Positions 11,491-21,932 of a DNA stretch of 64,000 nt are shown piece by piece. The translations under genes and the position numbers were made by a program. Each line of letters opens with the position of its first letter. The stretch's first letter is position 1. Origin of the DNA: Panicum virgatum (taxonomy: Eukaryota > Streptophyta > Magnoliopsida > Poales > Poaceae); contig NC_053141.1 of NCBI RefSeq assembly GCF_016808335.1, forward strand, positions 24,108,261-24,172,260. The letters run 5' to 3'. Below the pieces are notes generated by a model. That model had not been told where the DNA came from. It saw only the letters and a list, made by a program, of their open reading frames with translations, and searched no databases.

Positions 11491-11525
11491 TTCGTCCTAC
11501 AGTCGATATGGCTCTGATACCACTC
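11487..11525 (-). mobile_element. E2 leader remnant and primer-binding site
   Basis: After the shared AGGC (11487-11490), the sequence is the family's leader (TTCGTCCTACAGTC) and a TGGTATCAGAGCC primer site at 11510-11522, abutting the next LTR. It is the 5' end of E2, whose gag fragment is at 1-14. About 0.6 kb of E2 leader and gag plus about 0.5 kb of E1 LTR are missing at this junction. Confidence 0.8.
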
Positions 11526-14500
11526 TGTAACACCCGGTTTATAAAGAACATAAACCGAGCAATCATATACGTGCCAGGATCAAGTCACACGTATATACAA
11601 CAGAATGAACAGTATATCACAGCACATATCACGAATAAGACATAATAAATCGAAATACGAATGTTATTTATTACATTAATGACAAAAATGTCTGATACAG
11701 CGGAAGCGAAGTACAAATACGATAAAAGCTCTCCGAAGCTGAGCAGGGCGCCACAGGGACGTCGACTGGGAGACGAACGCCTAGAAGTCCTCGTAGTCCT
11801 GGTAACGCTGAGCGAACTCCCTCGTGTCGGCAGGAACTGAGCAGCAGTAGCGTAGCCAAGAGGAAAAAGTAGAGAAGAGGCAAGAGTGAGTACACAACTT
11901 GTACTCAACAAGTATAACACAAACTATGAGGCTCTAAGGTTGGCTGACTGACTGTATTAGCTTTTAAGTCTTGGCAAAATTTTATTAAAGCTATTTACTA
12001 CAAGTGGATGAATTACCATAAACCCAGTTACATAGTAATTAATCAAAATTAATCATATTTCTACTGAGAACCAAACCAAAACCACCAAGGAGACCCCGAG
12101 AGGCACCTCCCTCGTCGGAAGGAGATAACCCCACTAATCAAAAGGAGGATCTGGGCCGCTCATGACTGTGAGCATGGCTAGTATACCAGTTTTACACTCT
12201 GCAGAGGTTGCACATCTTTACCCACAAGCCGTGAGCTACGCTAGAGGTTCATCACACTTCCTTAGGTGAGATGACTAGCGACTCACTACGAGGCCGTTAC
12301 AAAGAATCTCGTTGGTAAGGCGTAACCGCGAGAGTTAGGTCAGCGACGATGGGGCCCACCTCACGGGGGTACAAGCACAGGTGCGCAAACCAAGCACAGA
12401 CCAGCCGGAGGAGCAGGGTCCATTGAAGCTTACTACTCTTGCCCCGCAGGTAAGTTACTCCAAACCAAAAAGACCTAATTAGTAAGCCAAGTCTATCCCA
12501 TTCTAGCCTTGTGGTAGCGCTGTTGTCCCAGGTTGTCGCTCTATGAACCGGTCCTTATGGAGAGTGGCCAACCAAGCACTAAGCACCGTGCTGGCCCCCT
12601 AAACCATGTTTCTACAAAAACCATCTTTTAACGAGACGTGAGCCACTCATCCACACAGAGGGCCACTCTCAGAATTAAGTTCAAGTAAAACATTAATCAA
12701 TTTAATTAAAAAGGACCAGAATGTGTTATAGCATAGCAACCTAGCACAACTAACCAAAATGCAACCCAAAGGTATATATATAGGATATAAAGTGGCTAGG
12801 ACAGTCCTTATAGGCACACAGTATTAAAATGCAGTATGAAATTGTAATTAAAAGGGATAGGTTGTTCATGTTACACTTGCCTTCCTCGTACTGCTCTTGT
12901 TGCTGCTCAATGTGCTCGGAAGATGGCTGCTCCGGATACTGGTACTGGGGCTCCTCAGATGGATCAACGTCTACTCACGAACACATGGCCAAAACAATGC
13001 ACAATAATAAGCATACAAGCAAACACTAACAAAAACTAAGAAACAGTACATCAATACAAAAAAATAGCACACTAAACTGGTCTAAAACTATTCTACGCGT
13101 TACAACGATCGCGTGGATATAAAGAACGCCTAAATCGGAGCTAAAACGCATCTTCTAGGCTAAAAACAAGGTTCAGGGACTAAACTGCAAGAAAACTAAT
13201 GTTCCAGGGGGTTTTCTGCAAAAACCGAGGGCCTAAACGTAAATAACAGAAAGATCCGAGGTCTAACACGCAAAAACATCAAGTCTGGACTGCGGGTACT
13301 AATCTGAGAAAAGCCAGGGGCCTAAGTGAATAAAACAGGCCTAATCTGTAATTATTTTTGAATGGCTGTGAACCGCGGGTTGAAAAGGAAGAAACCGGGG
13401 GTCTCTTTAGAAAAAGGTCCAGGCCGAACCGTTATCTGCGATTATGGGCCGTTGGATCGAGATCTGAAGGCTCTGATTCATTGAGATCTAAATCTAATCC
13501 TGTGCATCGATTTCAGATCGAACGGCCAAGGGAAAAAGGCACGTGGGGCGGCGGCGCTGCCCGCCGGAGACGGCGTCCCCGCGGCGGCGCTCCATCGGGG
13601 CAGGCTGAACTCGGCCTTCCCGGGGTCAAAACGACCCGCGCCTGGGTCTGGGGTGATCTACACGCCATGCGTGATTCACCTGGGCTCTAAACGGCGCTCG
13701 GGGAGGCTCGGGGCGGCGCCAGCATGGGCGGCGGCGGGTCTGCGCGGCGGAGGCTCACCGGCGCGAGTGTTCTGGGCGACGCCAGGGGCTACGGCTACGG
13801 GAATAGGCGCAAAGGGAGCAGGGGATCAAGGCGTGCTCACCTAAGCCCCGGAGTGAGCAGCGAAGGCGCGCAGAGGCGTCGACGACGGAGCTCGGCGGCG
13901 GCGATGGCGTGGTGGTCGTGGACGGGGTTGACGCGGGGGTGCTCCGGGCTCCTGGGATCCACGGGCAGCTTCGTGGAGTTCCTGCGATGAGTCCAAGGGG
14001 GTCAGGGTGGTCGGGAACCCACCGGCGGCGAGGAATAGCTTGGAGGTCGGCTCACCGGCGGCGGAGGTCCAAGTCGAAAATCCGGGCGCTGCAGGCTGGA
14101 GGTCGAGGGCAGCAAGCTCGGGGAAAGTCTTGGGCACAGGGCGGAGCTCCAGCGGTGGTTGGCCGGGGCTGGGAGGCCGTGGTGTGGCCGGTCCGCGGCG
14201 GAGCAGAGCGGTGTGGAGGCGACGAGATGCTTGGGTTTGGGCGGCGCGTGGGGTGGGTGGGGTTCCAGGGGGGTGCGGCCCGGGGCGTTTTAAGGGGCCG
14301 GGCGGGGATTGCGGCGGGATTAGGATCCCGGCGACCTCGCCGGTGATCTCGGGCTGCCGTTGCGGAGCCGGGAAGGAAGGGGAGAGGAGGGCGCTGACGC
14401 GCGGGCCCGGCGTGGCAGAGGGAGTAGGCGCGCGTGAGGGGGGCGCTGGCAGGTGGGGTCACACAGTCGCACGCAGCTCGTTTGCTGGCGTGCTGGGCGA

Positions 14501-14936
14501 CGCGGGTCAGCGGGAGCAGGCCGGCACGAGCTGGGCCGAAGGGTGGGCCGGTGCGGAGCCGTGCTGGCTGCCTGGGCCGGGCCGAGCGGGAAAAGAGAAG
14601 AGGGGTGAACTGGGCCCGCGGGAAGGGAGAGGGAGGAGTGGGCCGGGTTGCAAGGGTTTGGGTTGGGCTCACATGTTTGAGTTGGGTCTTTCCTAATTTC
14701 AAACCAACACAAACTTAGATGAATTCAAATTCAAATTTGAATTCACAACTAGCAATCAAACAACAAAAGCAATGCACCAGCATGTATGCAACAACACAAT
14801 TAAACCTAAGGAAAATTTTAAGTACTTATGCAACAAAATTAGATTAAATGCCAAACTAAGCAAAATAAATCCTAGAAATTAAATAAAGCCAATTAAATTT
14901 ATTATAAAATGCTGAAATTTAAATTAGGGTGTTACA
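11526..14936 (-). repeat. E2 5' LTR (3411 bp)
   Basis: Complete LTR with TGTAACACCC / GGGTGTTACA ends, clearly more diverged from the E1 LTRs than those are from each other, especially in the GC-rich half (13,300-14,700). The LTR reading frame is open here (exon A 12881-12970, exon B 11781-11836). The right flank CGTAC (14937-14941) lies inside T1 gag. Its partner duplication should be to the left of this window. Confidence 0.88.
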
Positions 14937-15906
14937 CGTACCATCCGAAAGCCGGGCCTGTAAGGGACTGGCCGAAGAACCGGACCCTCAGAGGATCCGA
15001 TACTGAGGTCATCCCAAGCTGCGTTAAGTATCGGCTCACATGCTCTTTGGAGCTGGCTCCTTCTTACCCGTTGAACTTGGTGAACTCAGGAAGCCGATAC
15101 TTGGGTGGCAACAGGATCAAGTCATAATCACTTGGATACGGCTTGGAGTAGCCGATTGCTTTCCTCTTGGGCAGGATACCAAACTGGTCTCTCAGTATCG
15201 CACTGACCTGCTCCACACTAAGAACTCCTAGGGCCGATGGCTCAGCACTCGGCCCAGTAGCGTACTTTGCTAGCCATGCTTGTTTCTCTGCATCTACTCC
15301 ATAAGCTCCTGGGTTTACCATCTGCACCGAGCGTGTTGGATTGACGCTGTCAGGGATGTAGGCGCACGTGTAGCCATGCGGGATCTCCTTGGGTGGCTCG
15401 GTGAGGAATTGGCCTTCTCCAGGATCGCCGCCGATCTTGTGGACGACGTAGATCGGCGAATTTTGTGGTCTTGGGGCAGCAAATGAGAACGGCAATTGCG
15501 GCCTAGAATGCAGTGTAGCTTCTTCTGTGTGACTCCCCAGGGTTGGTCCCGATGGAGAGTACTGGTTCTTGATTATCTCTTGGATGACGCGGTGCGCCAT
15601 GCGCTCAAGCTCGTTCATCAGGCTCTGAGAGTGCCGATGAAGCGAATGGGCCACCATGTAGTTCATCTCCTGACGCAGGGCCCTAGTGCGCTCCTCTGAT
15701 GGTACAGACAGATCCACGTTGTCGAGAGCGCCTTCTGGCAAGAACCCCTTCCACCTGATGCCATGTTTGCGGGTCCTCTCAAAAGAGCCGATGAGATCAG
15801 CTTCCAGCAGAGCTTTGATCTCATCATACTTCTTCTTGTGTTCAGGAGAGAGCTCTTCATACGTGACGGGCTTGGGAGCGGGTTCTTGATCTTGATCTCC
15901 AGACAT
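14937..15906 (-). pseudogene. T1 gag, Tat-lineage, 5' part
   Basis: Minus-strand Gag of a Tat-type Ty3/gypsy element. The start is probably the ATG at 15906-15904, just after the primer site. The N-terminus has TYEELSPEHKKKYDEIKALL, typical of grass Tat-type Gag proteins as I recall them. The body continues to PPKYRLPEFTKFNG, where an in-frame TAA (15066-15064) occurs. Beyond it the frame still reads a recognisable Gag segment (DPLRVRFFGQSLTGPAFGWY) up to 14937, where E2 is inserted. Gag packages the element RNA. This copy is broken by both the stop and the insertion; the rest of the element is not in this direction within the window. Confidence 0.85.
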
Positions 15907-15920
15907 TGTTGCCGAGAAGG

Positions 15921-15938
15921 GTCCCACCGGGCGTGCCA
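15921..15938 (-). other. T1 primer-binding site
   Basis: Minus strand TGGCACGCCCGGTGGGAC, five bases inside the LTR end. Similar sites are used by grass Tat-lineage elements; I believe the primer is a tRNA-Arg but cannot verify that here. Confidence 0.65.
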
Positions 15939-15943
15939 GAATG

Positions 15944-17144
15944 TGTTGTCAGTCGAAACTCATCGGCGAGTAGCGATGGGCAACACGAAGAGCCGGGAGG
16001 TTGCTGGGGCGCTGGCAGGCACTGCTCCCTCGTCGACGGCCCGCAATTCCATCAAGCGCCCGGAGGTTTTGTGGAAAACCGGGCGTGCCACCTGACCTAT
16101 ACCCGATCAGGAGGCTGCAGACGTGCTCCGAACAGTTTCCTGCATACAAAGATACATGTAAACATAAGTCCGAGCCGTGGTCGGCTCCCCGGGACGACTC
16201 TTGCATCGGCATTAAAGAGCCGATCGAGTCCCGGTGTCGGATTGGATCTGCAACTATCCAGATGTCGATGAATAGAGTGAATAACTGTAAAGCTGCTTCA
16301 AATAAATCTAGCTAATCTAATCCACGATGGTAACAACTTCACTGCTAGATCGGAACATCCTACACGTGACTAGGCCTAATGAATGTAACAGACGACTGAA
16401 CCAGAACCCAAAACAGAGGCCTAAGAACTAGGAAGAGCCGATTCCCAGAACAATCTCTATCGAGGCCAAGATAAAGCATCTACTACGCCACCGGATCATC
16501 CAATCCGTTTGCAAGGCCTAACCTAGCAGATATTACGCCAACTCCCAAGATAAGAGCAAACCATAACAGATTAGATCTACTAAACATAAAAGAAGCAGGG
16601 TGTTGCCTCTGTGTGACTAATTCTATGCGACAAGAACAAGTATAAAATTGAAACGTGATGGCACAGAGACAACGTGATATTCGTAGATGATAAGCAATGA
16701 AGCACAACAGATCTACTAAAAGTCATGCTATGAACATCAGGATAACTAGCATTACTCACCATCAAAAATGCTTTAGTACGAGTAATACCAAGGTAAAAGC
16801 AAGAACTACGCTGCCCTGATCGCAAGAAGCGATCAGGGCAGCATGGCGCTTACTTGGATGAAACCCTAGGATTAGGGGTGGCGATGCACCGAGATTTGTT
16901 GTTTGTGAGACGTGATGACGCTCTCCCTTTACGAATAACAAAGGGTACATATTTATAGTCCGGAGACTTGGGAAACAATCTAAACTAATCTTGTCCCGAT
17001 TGGACTCTATCTCTAATCTTGAACTAAATCTAAGGATACATGGCCCATGTGGCCCAGATGCTCACGCAGGAGCCGATTTACAAGCCTTCCTCAATCTTCT
17101 GCTTTCGGCCCATAAATTAATCCTGTTAATTTATGGCGATAACA
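15944..17144 (-). repeat. T1 LTR flanked by both internal ends
   Basis: 1201-bp LTR, sense ends TGTTATCGCC and CTGACAACA, with TATAAATA on the minus strand at 16950-16957. On its left is the 5' end of an element (primer site, gag). On its right is a polypurine tract followed by antisense genes, i.e. the 3' end of an element in the same orientation. One LTR is therefore shared by two internal regions. Confidence 0.8.
16950..16957 (-). promoter_or_regulatory. T1 LTR TATA box
   Basis: TATAAATA on the minus strand, about 190 bp from the sense start of the LTR. Likely core promoter of T1. Confidence 0.55.
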
Positions 17145-17157
17145 CATGCCCCCCTGG
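17145..17157 (-). other. T1 polypurine tract
   Basis: Minus strand CCAGGGGGGCATG directly before the LTR start TGTTATCG. It marks the right side of the LTR as an element 3' end. Confidence 0.75.
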
Positions 17158-17405
17158 TTTTGGCAATGGTAGTTCCAAAACCAATCCGTCACTTCATCTT
17201 CTCGTTAATGCTCATTAGTCACACTGTAACCACAAAGGAAGACACAACGTCTCTGTAACTGGCTCCTCGTAGAATGTGAAACTGCCGATCCGTCTCCCAT
17301 CTTTTTACTATTTAACTTCACCCCGAATCAGCTCTTCTTCACGGCAAAACTCCTTCTTCCTCCCAAAGCCAGTAGCGCAGAAACAATCCCAATCCTCCAG
17401 CAGCC

Positions 17406-17966
17406 ATGGCGATCTCTTCTTCCTCCGACTCCAACTCCTTCGGAGACTCTTCTTCTTCTTCCTCTTCCCCTTCTTCTTCCCCCCTTCCTGCTTCTTCCGT
17501 CGACTCCATCCCGGAGAGTCGGGAGCCGACGCCAGAGTGGGACCCAACCGCAGCGTACGAAGCGCTGGCTCCTCTGCACTGGGATGCAGAGGAGTTCGAC
17601 TTCGGGGTCGCCTCCGAGGAGGACGAGCCCGAAACTGAAGGAGAAGACCTTCGGCTCCTGTTCCAAGAGGAGTCGGAGAAGGACGAGGAAGAAGACCCCT
17701 CTTCGGACAGAGTCGACTCTTCCTCGGAAGAGGAGATCGAGTCCCCCTCCGATGACGACGAGCCGATGGGCGGAAAGCCCTTCCGGTTCCTCGGGTCCTC
17801 CGAGGAGGACAGCGAGGAGGAGAATAGCGGCGACGGCGACAGCTGGAGTGACTCCGAGTCTGAAGGCGGCAGCAGCGCCTTCAGCAGCGACGACAACGAC
17901 GACGGCAGCGACGACGACGGCAGCGGGGATGTGCCGGCCCGAAGCCCCAAGCATCGTAGGTACTAG
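17406..17966 (+). CDS. Acidic Ser/Asp/Glu-rich protein, antisense gene of T1
   Basis: 186 residues from ATG at 17406, a good context (CAGCCATGGCG). The N-terminus is a run of Ser residues; the rest alternates Glu/Asp/Ser blocks with a short ordered stretch (EWDPTAAYEALAPLHWDAEEFDF) and ends PKHRRY. It is highly acidic with no catalytic motif and is probably largely disordered. It lies antisense to T1 between pol and the 3' LTR, where Tat elements commonly carry extra antisense genes. A 3' UTR with AATAAA near 18055 follows. The 5' UTR is at about 17290-17405 with no strong TATA. Role unknown; an acidic nuclear or chromatin-linked protein is only a guess from composition. Confidence 0.7.
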   Translation: MAISSSSDSNSFGDSSSSSSSPSSSPLPASSVDSIPESREPTPEWDPTAAYEALAPLHWDAEEFDFGVASEEDEPETEGEDLRLLFQEESEKDEEEDPSSDRVDSSSEEEIESPSDDDEPMGGKPFRFLGSSEEDSEEENSGDGDSWSDSESEGGSSAFSSDDNDDGSDDDGSGDVPARSPKHRRY

Positions 17967-18356
17967 GTACCTACGAACAGTAGTAGTAGTAGTATCGTAG
18001 GAATAGAATCACAAAGCCGAAGGATTGATTCCTTTGTAAAATCGGCTTTCCTTGTAATAAACTTTCCTTTAATGAAATCGAATTTCATCAATTTTATGTG
18101 TCTTCATTTACCTTCCAAAAAGCTGATGACAACACATCAGGCTTCCATAAATATCCTAGAGCCGACGAAATTCAAACTAGAAGTAACCCGCACAAGAGTA
18201 GAATAGCGCTTCCAGCTTGAACCGAACTCGACGCAATCCCAAATTCGGGCGTAATTCGAAAACCAAGCTCTACAAATCCGAGCAAGAACTCTCCAAGCAG
18301 CCGGAATTCGAATCAGAGCCTACAGCAAGCAAACCCTAAGTCAACAGATCTGAACC

Positions 18357-19633
18357 ATGGTAGATTCTGCAGCTCAGATGACAAGCTCCGCAATTGATGA
18401 TGCGGCAATCTGCGGCCTAAAGGTAATATTCGGCCTCATCCTTTAATTTTCTTCAGCTCACTAAGCTTCTGAAACTAAAACTCTGAAACATGACACCATA
18501 CACATACTTTTGAATTTCTGAACTTCAGGTGTCAGACATCCTTCTGCCGCATCCCTCCAATCCAAAATCTTTCTGTCTTGGCCCACAAACCCATGAAAAC
18601 CCCACAGATCTGATCTCTTGTGAAGCAAATAGGATCCCTTTTGTGAGTCAAAACATCGATCTGAACCTCTGGGCCGACTGCTTAAGAGCCTGGCCTAATC
18701 CACCTGAGAGCTGGATTACATGGTACAACAGAGTAGCAAAAGCTCACATGCCCTTGTGGCAGGATTTAAACATAGCCGATGCACTTAGTTTATCACTATC
18801 ACCCCTCGACAAAGATGAAAATCTTCTGAAAACCACCGGCTATTTCTGGTCTGATGCTCTGAATTGTTTCCTCTTTGGTCATGGACCCATGACCCCTACT
18901 CTGCTGGATGTCACCATGATCACTGGCCTAGACATTAGCTCTCCTAATCCTGCTGCTCACAAAATGGCAGAAGTCCCCTTCAAACTTTCTTCCATGGTTA
19001 ACTGCACAAACTGGGGTACTTACATGAGTCAGCGCATGAAAACAAAAGGTCCAGTGACTGAGAAGGAACACACAGCCTTCTTAAATCTTTGGCTAGAGCA
19101 CTTCATCTTCTATGGTCCTTCTTTAGCTCCAACTAAGAACTATCTTCCCTTGGCCTATCACCTGGCCCATGGTAATCACACCGGCCTAGGCAAACTTTTT
19201 CTTGGAGAAACCTACAGATATCTCCATTTACCCTTGGTGGTTTATTCAGTTGTGGGCACAACTATACTTCCAACACCATATCCCCAACTTCCAAGGCCTG
19301 ACCAAGAACTCCTTTCCTGATGAGAATGGCAAACCAATTAGATGTACTAGTTACGGCCAAGCTTTATTCAGTCTCCCTGGCAGTAAACTGAATTCAGCAG
19401 ATGCAGCAAACTGGTTTAGAGTCTTCTACAAAGGACTAAATAATCCCCTTTACTTTCCTTTTACTAAATCTGAATCCTTTGAAAACCCAACTGCCTTCAG
19501 ACTAGACAGTTTTGCCGATGATGACATTCATCGCCCATGGAGCAACCCTCACCCAAAACTCCCAAATCTGCGCCCATGGAGCTCCCCAACTCAAAATTGC
19601 CCTCCAATTCAAGCCATTCACGTGCGACATTAA
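18357..19633 (+). pseudogene. Plant mobile domain gene, antisense in T1, frameshifted
   Basis: Exon 1 starts at ATG 18357 and ends 18422. Intron 18423-18528 (GTAATA...CTTCAG) joins in phase to exon 2, which begins VSDILLPHPS. Exon 2 encodes a plant mobile domain (aminotransferase-like PMD): motifs include WADCLRAWP, HMPLWQDLNIADALSLSLSP, GYFWSDALNCFLFGHGPMTPTLLDVTMITGLDI and FLNLWLEHFIFYGPS. Around 19200-19250 the frame breaks; homologous coding continues in another frame (PWWFIQLWAQLYFQHHIPNF) to about 19633. PMD proteins occur as host genes (the MAIN/MAIL family) and inside plant transposons; how the transposon copies act is not settled. The upstream neighbour is the acidic gene on the same strand, and both are antisense to T1. 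Confidence 0.75.
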
Positions 19634-19639
19634 CCAGCA

Positions 19640-21932
19640 TCAGGATCCTTGGATCCCAGGAGGTCACCGCCCTCTATCTGTCACCGCCCTCTCTCCGTCA
19701 CCGCCTGCCGGCCAGGGGCGCCAGCCCAAGGCTGGTCGGCCTAGAGGAGGCCGGCCAGCCTCACCCCGAGGCCGGGCGTCTCCCGAGTCGGCAGAGAGCA
19801 CCACCTAGGTGCCAGGAGCAGGAGCCCTCGTGCATTCCCGAGCGCTCAGCCCAGTGCGACCTACAACAGGGGTTCTTTCCCCTCGAAAGGTCATTACCAA
19901 GCGCGCGGGAACGTCCTCAGCGGGACGTGTCGCGCAAGTCGCTGCACTTTCAGTGGTGCAAGTCGACTCGCTGATGTACTCCCCACAGTACTCCCCTGCC
20001 AGTCCTAGCCCTCCACGCTACCGCGTGACCGGGGCCAAGGTCGAGCTAGGGAAGGTGCTCACCCCACCAATGGATCGCAGCGTGCGTTGATTCCCCACCG
20101 GACACGGTGTGGCGTCGCATCAAGCCACCGCTAATCCGTGGCCCTCCTGAGATCTATGCCTACACAGATACTGAGGATGAGGATGAGGACGAGGAGGAGG
20201 AGGAGCCTACCGAAGTCGCCTCTCTTCGTGCACAGCTCGCGGCACAACGGCTACGCCTCAACAATATGGATCAGCGTGTGGCTGAGTCGAAGATCGACCG
20301 GATGGAGTTGGGTGATCGGGTAGACACCTTTCGTAAGGCTGTTTGTTCTAAGATCAAACGCCTTGCGAAGGTGACCGGGAATGAGGATCTCTATCGATCC
20401 CCGGACCCGAAGTAGGTGTAGGTCTAGGAAGAGTCCTTAGGTTTAGGTTTTGGTGCTGCATTTTTAAATTCCTTTATTTCATTCAATTGTATGCCACAGC
20501 ACCCCAATTTGCTTTTGAATAAAATAAAATTTAAGAGTTATTCCTCCTTGTGCTCTTGTGGTTGGTGCACATTTGTGTGTCAATGACACCCCTGTTCTGA
20601 TCATTTGCCGAGTACACAGTGATTTCAAACAAGGAGAACAGAACTAGTGTTCCAGAGAAATTTGAACGAAATCTGACGAGATTTCAAGCCGGACGGCCTA
20701 AACTAGGCCGGCCGGCCTACATTTTTCATCAAATTGGACGAGGCAATCTACCTGGAATAGAGTAAACCGAGCCTGCACATCTGCAGAATGGCCACGGAGA
20801 TTGTCCAAAGTTGCAGGCCGGCCGGCCTAGCCTAGGCCAGCCGGCCCCACCTGTCAGCCTCTCTCTGAGATTCTTCTCGTGGCGCTGGTTCGAGCCCTCT
20901 ACTACCCTTTCCTTCCTGCTCTAGTTCAAATTCACCCTGATTAAATTCAAATAAAATCATGAACGAATTGCATAGGAACAGTGAAATCATTTCATGGAAA
21001 TGGAATGTGCTAAGTTTTATTTCATATACAAGTACCTGTCTACCTTGGAACGCATGTTTAGGATCGCTCCCATCTTGCTTATTGATCCTTGTGACATGAT
21101 GACATGAGGTTGTGCGAATTCCTAATTCAAAGTCTTGGAAGTTTTTATTTCCAAAACACAAAACAAGGCGACTCTTGTGCTTGCCTTATACCCATTCCAG
21201 AGCCTTTACATCATTTACATACAAACTCAAACCTATAGCTATCTTCCTAATTCTGAGCTCGTGCAAACGCCATGCCTCTGAGCAGTTGTGATTGTTTATC
21301 GTTGTGGGTTGTACACGTACACGGTTATCACTCCAAAGTCCTCTATGTGATTGCATAAAGCTCTCCATCCCCCTGAAACAATAAGAAAAGAAACACATGA
21401 ACGACATTCATGCTAGTTCAAGTACAAAAAATGAAGAAAGGGGAGAAATGGAAGATGCTTGAATACCACTGAGGACTTACATTTCTGTTACACTTGCACA
21501 TGACTCGAGTGATGAACCTTCTAACTACCATGAGACATTACGTTTGCACTTGCAAAATGAATGTGTAAGACATGCGGTCACCTTTACCCGAGCCCCACAT
21601 ATTCCTAGTGAGAAATCGAGGAAACAAAGTGAGGTTTGAGTAAGATGAGTGAATGAGTGGTTTGAGCAGGAGAGTATGCCTTGGTTTTATAAAATTCAGA
21701 AAACCCTTCCAAGTACTGCAAAGCAGGAACTAGCGACAACTCTCATCGACTTGTTCCAGAGATCAATGGTTGAAGAAGATAGCGCTAGCCACCCGGAATC
21801 CAAGGTATGAAGGGAAAGTTTTGAAATAACGCTTATGCATACCTTATCTTATGAACCCTGGACTTTACTTGATCCTCAGGATCTATTTCGACTCTTTTTG
21901 CTCGGAACGAGCAAAGTCTAGGTGTGGGGGTG
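19640..21932 (+). mobile_element. T3 internal 3' part, Athila-like, 5' truncated
   Basis: Internal sequence leading to a polypurine tract (21919-21932, TAGGTGTGGGGGTG) and the 3' LTR. No 5' LTR, primer site, RT or integrase is present, so the 5' part is lost. The left junction with the T1 PMD gene is somewhere about 19,600-19,680 and not sharp by eye. Positions 20420-21900 hold no convincing frame. GGCCGGCCGGCCTA-like palindromes recur at about 20700 and 20817. Confidence 0.65.
20107..20415 (+). pseudogene. Acidic/coiled-coil C-terminal frame of T3
   Basis: Open frame ending in a stop at 20413-20415, with no clear ATG (the first in-frame candidate is a GTG). It encodes an acidic run of Asp/Glu followed by a predicted coiled coil containing LRAQLAAQRLRLNNM and ending YRSPDPK. 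It probably is the tail of a larger T3 polyprotein or accessory frame. I do not recognise a domain. Upstream, fragments in other frames (19,540-20,090) show no family motif. Confidence 0.4.

Noticed and set aside
15..14936. Tandem array of Tekay elements sharing LTRs
   Set aside because: The truncated middle LTR, the AGGC junction and the gag match at bases 1-14 are better explained by nesting plus one deletion.
17308..17954. Three long minus-strand frames opposite the acidic gene
   Set aside because: Low-complexity mirror frames of the Ser/Asp/Glu-rich coding sequence; the plus frame has start context, 3' UTR and poly(A) signal.
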